A stretch of DNA of 5,081 nt. It comes from Clostridiaceae bacterium (GTDB lineage Bacteria; Bacillota; Clostridia; Oscillospirales; Acutalibacteraceae). The first letter of the stretch is position 1. Each line of letters opens with the position of its first letter. The notes under the pieces are model-generated. The model was not told where the DNA came from. It ran no database searches and worked only from the letters and a program-made list of their open reading frames with translations. The position numbers were made by a program, and so were the translations under genes. The DNA is taken from positions 1 through 5,081 of the forward strand of contig CAJGCL010000125.1 in assembly GCA_904501675.1 (NCBI GenBank), written 5' to 3'. Shown here one piece after another: positions 1 to 5,081 of this stretch.

Positions 1-249
1 ACAGAAGAAAAAAGAAGTGTGCTTCATCTTCTTTATGCTCACACAACAGTAAGAGGAAAAAATACCGAGGTTATTGAAGATACAGTCCCTCTTTATAATG
101 TGAAATGCAGTGTGAAATATGAAAAAGAGCCTTCAAGAGTAGCTCTTGTGCCGTCAGGAGAAGCGCTCGAATTTACATGCGAAAATGGCAGAGCAGAATT
201 TGTTGTGCCAAAGGTAAATATTCATCAGATGATTGAAATTTGTGATTAA
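1..249 (+). CDS. C-terminal fragment of a probable glycoside hydrolase (beta-galactosidase trimerisation-like family)
   Basis: Frame 1 is open from the first base to a TAA at 247-249, giving 82 residues of a protein whose start lies upstream of the window. The fragment begins TEEKRSVLHLLYAHTTVRGK. It continues with a 'VIEDTVPLYNVKCSVK' strand, then 'VALVPSGEALEF' and ends 'VPKVNIHQMIEICD'. From memory, this order (HLL-Y, VIED-P-YNV, a beta-sandwich strand with P-GE-L-F, then VP-V--HQMIEI) resembles the C-terminal beta domain of large cytoplasmic glycoside hydrolases related to GH42 and fucosidase-like families with a beta-galactosidase trimerisation domain. The catalytic barrel is not visible, so substrate and mechanism cannot be read. 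No terminator-like hairpin lies between this stop and the next gene 41 bp on, so it is probably the upstream member of the same operon. A GTG at 19-21 could be taken as a start, but the reading frame and likeness continue upstream of it. The hydrolase call is a family-likeness inference. Confidence 0.6.
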   Translation, partial: TEEKRSVLHLLYAHTTVRGKNTEVIEDTVPLYNVKCSVKYEKEPSRVALVPSGEALEFTCENGRAEFVVPKVNIHQMIEICD

Positions 250-267
250 AAATGCAAATGCTATAAA
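240..267 (+). promoter_or_regulatory. Weak candidate promoter for the antiporter gene
   Basis: A TATAAA hexamer at 262-267 is preceded by TG at 259-260, forming an extended -10 (TGCTATAAA). A poor -35 candidate, TTGTGA at 240-245, lies 16 bp upstream and overlaps the stop codon region of the preceding gene. Transcription would begin near 274, leaving a leader of only about 17 nt that barely covers the ribosome binding site at 276-283. It could be an internal operon promoter or chance in AT-rich sequence. Confidence 0.3.
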
Positions 268-290
268 TAAGATTTAAAAGGAGTTTAGTT

Positions 291-1337
291 GTGGCTGTTC
301 CTGTTATTATGTTAGCTGTTGGTTTTGTACTTCTCATTAAGGGTGGCGATTGGTTCGTTGACGGCGCGTCAGGTATTGCAAGGCGCTTCCGTCTTCCTGA
401 AATTTTAATTGGTGCTACAGTTGTTTCTATAGGCACTACTCTTCCTGAGGTTATGGTATCCGCCGGTGCGGCTTTTCAAGGTAGTGGCTCTATAGCGTAT
501 GGTAATGCAATCGGCTCAATTATTTGCAATACCGCTCTTATCGCAGCGTTGACTATTGCCATTAAGCCGGGTCCTGCCGCCAGAAAGAGTATGTCATTAC
601 CTGTTGCATTTTTCTTTATTGCGGCAGTGTTTTATTGCTTTGTGGCATATGCTGCAGGCACATTTACCCGTGTTACAGGTATAATTCTTCTTTCCTTGTT
701 TGCAATTTATATGATTTCAACTATTTTGCGAATGAAGAAAAGCGCAGCTACAGTTGATGAGGTTATAAAAGAGGAAGAAACAGGTGTTTCAGTTTCTGAA
801 GAAGAGCTTGAAAAAGCAAGTGGTGAGGATTACACTGTTGAATCTGTAGAAAAAGGCACAAAGGATAGCCTTTTAAAAGATATTGTGATGCTTGTGCTTG
901 GTGCAGTTCTTATTGCCTTCGGTGCAGATTTCCTTGTGGATAACGCTATAATTCTTGCTGAAGCGGTAGGCGTTTCAGAGAAGGTTATCGGTCTTACCAT
1001 TGTAGCTTTAGGAACATCTCTTCCTGAGCTTGTAACGGCAATTACATCACTCATAAAGGGTCATGGCTCACTCTCATTAGGTAATATTATCGGTGCAAAC
1101 CTTTTCAATCTTGTGCTTGTAAGCGGTGCCGCAGTTACTATTAGTCCTTTTGATGTTCCCGTATCAGGTTTAATTAACGGAATAAACTCCTCGTTTATTA
1201 TTGATATTCCCGTAATGCTTGCGGTAATGCTTATTCTCACAGTTCCAACACTTATTAAACAGAAGCTTTCTCGTTGGCAGGGTGTGTCTCTGCTGGGAAT
1301 ATATGCTGCTTTCCTTGTGCTTCAGTTTGTAATTTGA
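291..1337 (+). CDS. Calcium/sodium antiporter, CaCA superfamily (YrbG-like)
   Basis: This 348-residue inner-membrane protein belongs to the cation/Ca2+ exchanger family, whose members exchange Ca2+ for Na+ or H+ across the membrane. Both family-defining alpha repeats are present. Alpha-1 (about residues 36-81) carries 'GTTLPEVMVS' with Glu53 and 'GNAIGSIICN' with Asn72 and Asn80. Alpha-2 (about 228-275) carries 'GTSLPELVTA' with Glu246 and 'GNIIGANLFN' with Asn265. The two glutamates and the asparagines are the expected ion-binding residues. Hydrophobic segments before, between and after the repeats fit the usual ten-helix, inverted-repeat fold. Between the halves lies a hydrophilic, mostly acidic loop (about residues 147-191) that accounts for the protein being somewhat longer than E. 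coli YrbG. The GTG start at 291 is supported by AAAAGGAG at 276-283, 7 nt upstream. The SGNH hydrolase gene follows after 16 bp, so the two are probably co-transcribed. The physiological ion is not settled by sequence. Confidence 0.93.
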   Translation: MAVPVIMLAVGFVLLIKGGDWFVDGASGIARRFRLPEILIGATVVSIGTTLPEVMVSAGAAFQGSGSIAYGNAIGSIICNTALIAALTIAIKPGPAARKSMSLPVAFFFIAAVFYCFVAYAAGTFTRVTGIILLSLFAIYMISTILRMKKSAATVDEVIKEEETGVSVSEEELEKASGEDYTVESVEKGTKDSLLKDIVMLVLGAVLIAFGADFLVDNAIILAEAVGVSEKVIGLTIVALGTSLPELVTAITSLIKGHGSLSLGNIIGANLFNLVLVSGAAVTISPFDVPVSGLINGINSSFIIDIPVMLAVMLILTVPTLIKQKLSRWQGVSLLGIYAAFLVLQFVI

Positions 1338-1353
1338 TTTTGAGGTGGTTAAT

Positions 1354-1995
1354 ATGATTTTTGAAAATTTAGACAGAATTGTTTTTGCAGGAGATTCCGT
1401 TACCGATATGGGTAGTGAAAACCCTGTTGGTGAAGGGCTTTTTGATAATGTTGGCAGAAGCTACGTGCGTGTTATTGAAAATATGCTCAGCGTTTACTAC
1501 CCTGAAATCAAGGTGAGGGTTACAAACTCAGGTATTTCAGGTAACACAAGCCGTGATTTATTGGCACGGTTTGACAGAGATGTTGTGGCGCTTAATCCTC
1601 AATGGGTTTCAATTTGTATAGGAATTAACGACGTGTGGCGTCAGTTTGACTGCCCTGCAATGCCAAATGTACATGTTTTGCCCGATGAATATGAAAAAAA
1701 CCTCGAAGAAATGATTCTCAAGGTTAAGGGTAATGTTAAGGGTATTTTTATTCTCACACCATACATAATGGAGCCATTAAAAGAAGATATGATGCGTGCC
1801 CGCATGGATGAGTATGTTGAAATCTGTCGTAAACTAGCAGAGAAACACGGATGTATTTTTGTTGATTTTCAGAAGATGTATGAGGATTATTGTAAAATCC
1901 GCCATTCATCATATATTGCATGGGATAGAATTCACCCAAATCAGGTTGGCGCAACTCTTATGGCAAGAGAATTTTTAAAGTATTGCGATTTTTAA
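1354..1995 (+). CDS. SGNH/GDSL-family hydrolase (probable carbohydrate or acyl esterase)
   Basis: The 213-residue protein has all four SGNH blocks. Block I is 'FAGDSVTDMG' with the nucleophile Ser15. Block II is 'NSGISGNTS' with the oxyanion Gly60. Block III is 'GIND' with Asn92. Block V is 'WDRIHPN' with Asp191 and His194 completing the triad. The length and the early nucleophile match compact single-domain SGNH esterases such as acetylxylan and rhamnogalacturonan acetylesterase relatives. There is no signal peptide or membrane segment, so it should act in the cytoplasm, probably removing acetyl or other acyl groups from small substrates. The exact ester is not readable from sequence. The start is the ATG at 1354 because GAGGTGG (1342-1348) sits 5 nt before it. 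An in-frame GTG at 1345 lies inside that ribosome binding site and is not used here. Only 16 bp separate it from the antiporter stop, and a hairpin terminator follows directly, making it the last gene of its operon. Confidence 0.93.
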   Translation: MIFENLDRIVFAGDSVTDMGSENPVGEGLFDNVGRSYVRVIENMLSVYYPEIKVRVTNSGISGNTSRDLLARFDRDVVALNPQWVSICIGINDVWRQFDCPAMPNVHVLPDEYEKNLEEMILKVKGNVKGIFILTPYIMEPLKEDMMRARMDEYVEICRKLAEKHGCIFVDFQKMYEDYCKIRHSSYIAWDRIHPNQVGATLMAREFLKYCDF

Positions 1996-2006
1996 TATTA
2001 AAATAA

Positions 2007-2032
2007 AAAGACGGCTCGCACGAGCCGTCTTT
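2007..2032. terminator. Bidirectional intrinsic terminator between convergent genes
   Basis: AAAGACGGCTCG (2007-2018) and CGAGCCGTCTTT (2021-2032) are perfect reverse complements around CA, so the RNA folds into a GC-rich stem with a loop of about four bases. On the minus strand the stem is followed by TTTTTATTTTAA, a strong U-tract. It begins 6 nt after the ksgA stop. On the plus strand the trailing tract is TTTCTTATAT, a weaker one, 11 nt after the SGNH stop. It can therefore end both transcripts, probably more efficiently for ksgA. Confidence 0.92.
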
Positions 2033-2038
2033 CTTATA

Positions 2039-2887
2039 TCATAAAATTTCTGCAAGCGTTGCAAAATCATCCATAGTAAGCTTTTCTGCTCTTACGGTTT
2101 TTTCGAGGTTTGCCTTTTCAAGTGCTTCTGCAACCGTACTCTTTGGTATGCCAAGCCCTGCACTTATAGAGTTTTCTGCAGTTTTTCTTCTCTGAGAGAA
2201 AGCGGCCTTTACTACCTTGAAGAATTTTTCTTCGTCTGCCACCTTTACGGGTGGCTCTTTTCTTACGGTAAGCTGTATAACCTCGCTGTTTACCTTAGGT
2301 GGTGGTAAAAAGCTTTCCTTAGGAACATAAAAAAGCATTTCGCTTTCAGCGTAGTAGTTTACTGCTACAGTAACTGCACCACCGTCACGGCTGCCCACAT
2401 CTGCGCAAAGGCGGTCTGCCGCTTCCTTCTGCACCATAACTGTGATTGATTTTATGGGAAGCTTGCTCTCTAAAAGGAGCATTATAATAGGCGATGTAAT
2501 GTAGTATGGAAGATTTGCGCAAACCGCAATATCCATACCCTTGCATTTTTCCTCAATAATACCCTTCAGGTCTGCCTTCATAACGTCTTGATTTATGATT
2601 TCTACGTTATCAAACTCTGCAAGAGTTTCGTCAAGGACGGGTAAAAGGCGGTTGTCTACTTCAAAGCTGAGAACCTTGCCTGCTCTTTTTGCAAGCTCGG
2701 CAGTAAGCACGCCAACACCAGGGCCGATTTCGATAGCGCATGTGTTTTTGTCAAGGCCTGCCTCCTCTGCCATTGCAGGACACACTGCAGGGTCTACAAG
2801 GAAATTCTGACCAAGACCTTTATTAAAGGTTACGCCATGGCGACCCATAACGGATTTTATAACATTAATGTCTGAAAGATTTTTCAT
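2039..2887 (-). CDS. rsmA: 16S rRNA (adenine(1518)-N(6)/adenine(1519)-N(6))-dimethyltransferase RsmA/KsgA
   Basis: RsmA (KsgA) uses S-adenosylmethionine to dimethylate two adjacent adenosines in the helix-45 loop of 16S rRNA, a late step in small-subunit assembly. Visible motifs, numbered from the chosen start, are the N-terminal 'KGLGQNFLVD' (23-32), SAM-binding motif I 'EIGPGVGVLT' (53-62), 'FEVD' (75-78) with the ribose-binding acidic residue, 'NQDV' (99-102), catalytic motif IV 'NLPYYITSP' (125-133) and 'VQKEAADR' (152-159). Further on come 'FLPPPKVNS' (193-201) and 'FSQRRKT' (230-236), followed by the small helical C-terminal domain. At 282 residues it is full length for the family. The start is the ATG at 2885-2887, preceded 4 nt upstream by GGAGGT (complement of 2892-2897). 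A TTG at 2924-2926 would add 13 residues unlike the family, has no ribosome binding site, and would lie almost at the predicted transcript start. It is transcribed alone, toward the shared terminator. Confidence 0.97.
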   Translation of the reverse strand: MKNLSDINVIKSVMGRHGVTFNKGLGQNFLVDPAVCPAMAEEAGLDKNTCAIEIGPGVGVLTAELAKRAGKVLSFEVDNRLLPVLDETLAEFDNVEIINQDVMKADLKGIIEEKCKGMDIAVCANLPYYITSPIIMLLLESKLPIKSITVMVQKEAADRLCADVGSRDGGAVTVAVNYYAESEMLFYVPKESFLPPPKVNSEVIQLTVRKEPPVKVADEEKFFKVVKAAFSQRRKTAENSISAGLGIPKSTVAEALEKANLEKTVRAEKLTMDDFATLAEIL

Positions 2888-2904
2888 TATTACCTCCAAA
2901 GGTA

Positions 2905-2933
2905 TTGAAAAAGAAATAAAATTCAATTAAAAT
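2905..2933 (+). promoter_or_regulatory. Candidate sigma-A promoter for the rhamnosidase gene
   Basis: TTGAAA (2905-2910) and TAAAAT (2928-2933) are each one mismatch from the -35 and -10 consensus, with an ideal 17-bp spacer. Transcription would start near 2940 and give a leader of about 50 nt before the ATG at 2991. The predicted transcript runs through the opposing ksgA promoter candidate at 2942-2969. The region is AT-rich, so a chance match is possible. Confidence 0.55.
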
Positions 2934-2941
2934 CATTTTAT

Positions 2942-2969
2942 AGTATAGCATAAGTTTTGCTTTTTGCAA
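2942..2969 (-). promoter_or_regulatory. Candidate sigma-A promoter for rsmA/ksgA
   Basis: Read on the minus strand, TTGCAA (2964-2969) and TATACT (2942-2947) are separated by 16 bp. The -10 is preceded by TGC, giving an extended -10 element. The predicted start is near 2935, about 48 nt before the ksgA ATG. This excludes a useful translation start at 2926. It is the stronger of the two promoter candidates in this spacer. Confidence 0.6.
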
Positions 2970-2990
2970 CTACTCTGAAAGGAGCTTTTT

Positions 2991-5081
2991 ATGAAAACAA
3001 TCAAAGATGCAAAGTTTATAAGACAGGACGCAGATTTCGGCGATATCCGTCCTGTATTCAAAAAAGTTATATGGCTTGATAAGAAGGTAAATAAAGCAGT
3101 GCTTAAGGTGTCTGCTCTTGGATATTATGAAGCATATTTCAATAATTGCAGAGTAGGTAAATTTATTTTTGCACCAGGTTGGACAACTACTGGCAAAAGA
3201 ATTCAGTATCAGGAATATGATGTTACAAATCTTTTAGAGGAGTGCAACACCCTTGATATTGCCCTGGGTAACGGCAGACGTTACCATGGTAACCCACACG
3301 AAAACTACGAAAGCATTACATGCAGAGAAGAAGCTCTTATTGCTGCGCTTTTCATTGAATATGAAGACGGCACAGAGGATTTTATTCCAACCGACAGCAC
3401 TTGGCAGTGTGCAAAAAGCAACATTCTTTATTCCCATGTTTATAATGGTGAAACTGTTGATTATAACGCAAATACAGATGAGGTTTTCCCTGTTAAGGTG
3501 CTTGAAGATGTAAGTACAGATATTCTTGTTCCTAACGAGGGCGAGGAAACACGTGAAATGGCTCGCCTTGAAGCGGTAGAGCTTATAAAGACTCCTGCAG
3601 GGGAGACAGTTATTGATTTCGGTCAGAATCTCGTAGGCTATGTTGAATGGCTTGTTCCTGCAAAAAAGGGTAGAGAATTTAAGATTTACCACGCAGAAGT
3701 GCTTGATAAGGACGGCAATTTTTACACAACGAATCTCAGAAGCGCAAAGGCAGAAATCAAGGTTATTTCAGACGGTAACGAGCATAAATTCAAACCAACC
3801 TTCTCATATCAGGGTTTCCGCTACATTAAGCTTGAGGGATTTGAGGAAGAGGATATAAACCTTGAAAATTTCTGCGCAGTTGTTGTTTTCTCAAATATGA
3901 AGCGTACAGGTTATTTCGCTTGTGGTGATGACCTTGTTCAGCAGTTGTATGAGAACATCATCTGGGGTCAGAGAGGTAACTTCCTTGATATTCCAACAGA
4001 CTGTAATCAGCGCGACGAACGCTTTGGCTGGACAGGTGATATTCAGGTTTTCTCCCGTACTGCAACAATAAACTACCGTGCAGATAAATTTCTTAAAAAA
4101 TGGCTCCACGACCTTGCTCTTGACCAGCGTGCAAACGGAGAATTTACAGATATTTGCCCTGATGTTTTTAATTGGCAGTCCTGCGGCTCTTCAGCATGGG
4201 CAGATGCAGGCGTTGTTGTTCCTTACTGGGTTTACAGAACATATGGTGATACACAGGTAATCAAGGACCAGTTTGAATCTATGAAAAAATGGATTCTCTT
4301 TATGGAGTCCAAGGGAAGCGTACGCGGACTTTTCGATTTACACGACCATCACTTCGGCGATTGGCTTTCTCTCGACGCAGGCGATGAAGCAACAGGCGGA
4401 TTTACTGACGATAACCTTATCGGCTCAGCATACCTTGTTTACTCAAACAGACTCTTTATAGAAATGGGTAAGGTTATCGGTAAGGATATGAGCTACTTTG
4501 AGGAGCTTTACGAGTGCTCACTCAGAGAGTATAAGAAAAAATACCTTAATACAGGTAAGCCTGAGCACGAAACACAGACTGCAAATGTTCTCGCGATTTA
4601 TTTTGACCTTACAGACGATATTCAGCGCGAGGGTAAAAAGCTTGTAGATGATATTGAGGCTTGCGGACACCTTAAAACAGGCTTTGTTGGCACACCTTAC
4701 CTTCTTCATGCTCTTACAAAAATCGGAAGAGTAGATGTTGCATACAAGCTCCTTCTTAAAAAGGATTTCCCATCATGGCTCTTCCCTGTAACAAAGGGTG
4801 CCACAACAATGTGGGAGCGTTGGGATGGTGCAAAGGTAGACGGATCTTTCGCAACACCTGATATGAACTCCTTTAACCACTACGCTTACGGCTCAGTTGG
4901 TGACTGGCTCTACACAACCGTTGCTGGTATTGATAGCGACTTCAATGAGCCTGGTTATAAGCACATTATTTTCAAACCTCTTCCTATTAAAGAGTTGGGA
5001 TATGCTAAAGCCCGTATTCTTACACAGTATGGCGAGGTTGTTTCCGGTTGGGAATTCACAGGCAACGGCAACGAATGTAAG
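2991..5081 (+). CDS. Alpha-L-rhamnosidase, GH78 family (3' end beyond window)
   Basis: The frame from ATG 2991 is open for 697 codons to the last base, so the C-terminus is missing. GH78 enzymes release terminal alpha-L-rhamnose from pectic fragments, flavonoid glycosides or other rhamnosides, with inversion. Domains run as follows: an N-terminal beta-sandwich (about 35-170, with 'ALGYYEAYFNN', 'APGWT' and 'YQEYDVTNLL'); a concanavalin-like domain (about 200-300, with 'DFGQN' at 209-213 and 'FSYQGFRYIKLEG'); the (alpha/alpha)6 catalytic domain (about 308-645); and the start of the C-terminal beta domain. Catalytic-domain signatures are 'PTDCNQRDERFGWTGD' (Asp337, probable general acid Glu343, Asp350), 'GDWLS' (Asp457), 'TMWERWD' (probable general base Glu609) and 'SFNHYAYGSVGDWLY' (His630). 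There is no signal peptide, so it is probably cytoplasmic and acts on imported substrates. AAAGGAG (2978-2984) lies 6 nt before the start. The family call is firm. The substrate is not known, and I estimate that a few tens of residues are missing. Confidence 0.95.
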   Translation, partial: MKTIKDAKFIRQDADFGDIRPVFKKVIWLDKKVNKAVLKVSALGYYEAYFNNCRVGKFIFAPGWTTTGKRIQYQEYDVTNLLEECNTLDIALGNGRRYHGNPHENYESITCREEALIAALFIEYEDGTEDFIPTDSTWQCAKSNILYSHVYNGETVDYNANTDEVFPVKVLEDVSTDILVPNEGEETREMARLEAVELIKTPAGETVIDFGQNLVGYVEWLVPAKKGREFKIYHAEVLDKDGNFYTTNLRSAKAEIKVISDGNEHKFKPTFSYQGFRYIKLEGFEEEDINLENFCAVVVFSNMKRTGYFACGDDLVQQLYENIIWGQRGNFLDIPTDCNQRDERFGWTGDIQVFSRTATINYRADKFLKKWLHDLALDQRANGEFTDICPDVFNWQSCGSSAWADAGVVVPYWVYRTYGDTQVIKDQFESMKKWILFMESKGSVRGLFDLHDHHFGDWLSLDAGDEATGGFTDDNLIGSAYLVYSNRLFIEMGKVIGKDMSYFEELYECSLREYKKKYLNTGKPEHETQTANVLAIYFDLTDDIQREGKKLVDDIEACGHLKTGFVGTPYLLHALTKIGRVDVAYKLLLKKDFPSWLFPVTKGATTMWERWDGAKVDGSFATPDMNSFNHYAYGSVGDWLYTTVAGIDSDFNEPGYKHIIFKPLPIKELGYAKARILTQYGEVVSGWEFTGNGNECK

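Noticed and set aside
19..249. A separate small 76-residue protein starting at GTG 19
   Set aside because: The frame is open to the window edge, and the likeness to a hydrolase C-terminus includes residues before position 19, so it is the end of a larger gene.
173..1054. Minus-strand open frames at 173-436 and 830-1054 opposite the antiporter
   Set aside because: Both are antisense to a well-supported membrane protein gene and have no recognisable protein signature.
1345..1347. GTG as start of the SGNH hydrolase
   Set aside because: The GTG is part of the GAGGTGG ribosome binding site that serves the ATG at 1354.
2924..2926. Upstream TTG start for ksgA giving 13 extra residues
   Set aside because: It has no ribosome binding site, the added residues do not fit the family, and it sits about 9 nt from the predicted transcript start. 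The ATG at 2887 has GGAGGT just upstream.
2957..2969. Inverted repeat TTGC-TTTTT-GCAA in the ksgA/rhamnosidase spacer as a possible operator
   Set aside because: The arms are only four bases in AT-rich sequence, and the right arm coincides with the predicted ksgA -35. This is too weak to call an operator, although it lies where a repressor of the rhamnosidase could bind.
3234..3692. A 152-codon open frame on the minus strand inside the rhamnosidase gene
   Set aside because: It lies wholly antisense to a clearly coding GH78 frame, its translation resembles no family I know, and I saw no ribosome binding site for it. It is a shadow of the real gene.
1..5081. CRISPR repeats, tRNA or rRNA genes, transposase, integrase or phage signatures, riboswitch
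   Set aside because: I looked for these by eye and saw none. The genes fill the window, and the spacers (41, 16, 43 and 103 bp) are too short for most of them.

Overview
The window looks like ordinary chromosome from a moderately AT-rich Gram-positive anaerobe. The best guess is Clostridia (Bacillota), of the Ruminococcaceae/Lachnospiraceae type found in gut or rumen. The reasons are strong AGGAG-type ribosome binding sites before every complete gene, sigma-A-like promoters, a Firmicutes-like KsgA, and carbohydrate-active enzymes of kinds common in gut Clostridia. This placement is inferred from style and protein likeness, not from a marker-gene comparison.

Layout. Positions 1-249 hold the last 82 codons of a protein that resembles the C-terminus of glycoside hydrolases with a beta-galactosidase-trimerisation-like domain. 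After 41 bp comes a CaCA-family Na+/Ca2+ antiporter (291-1337), and 16 bp later an SGNH/GDSL esterase (1354-1995). These three run rightward and probably form the end of one operon. It closes at a hairpin (2007-2032) that also terminates the convergent gene ksgA/rsmA (2039-2887, minus strand), the 16S rRNA dimethyladenosine transferase. A 103-bp spacer (2888-2990) separates ksgA from a divergent rightward gene that starts at 2991 and runs open to the window edge. That gene is a GH78 alpha-L-rhamnosidase of which 697 codons are visible.

How the genes fit together. The hydrolase tail, the SGNH esterase and the rhamnosidase together suggest intracellular processing of imported plant-derived, possibly pectic or rhamnosylated, oligosaccharides. 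The esterase would remove acyl groups and the glycosidases would trim sugars. Neither the esterase nor the rhamnosidase has a signal peptide. The antiporter and ksgA are housekeeping-type genes with no evident role in this.

I see no CRISPR array, tRNA, rRNA, insertion sequence, phage gene or defence system, and no sign of an undescribed system. The most notable points are the overlapping face-to-face promoter candidates between ksgA and the rhamnosidase, the shared bidirectional terminator, and an acidic central loop in the antiporter.
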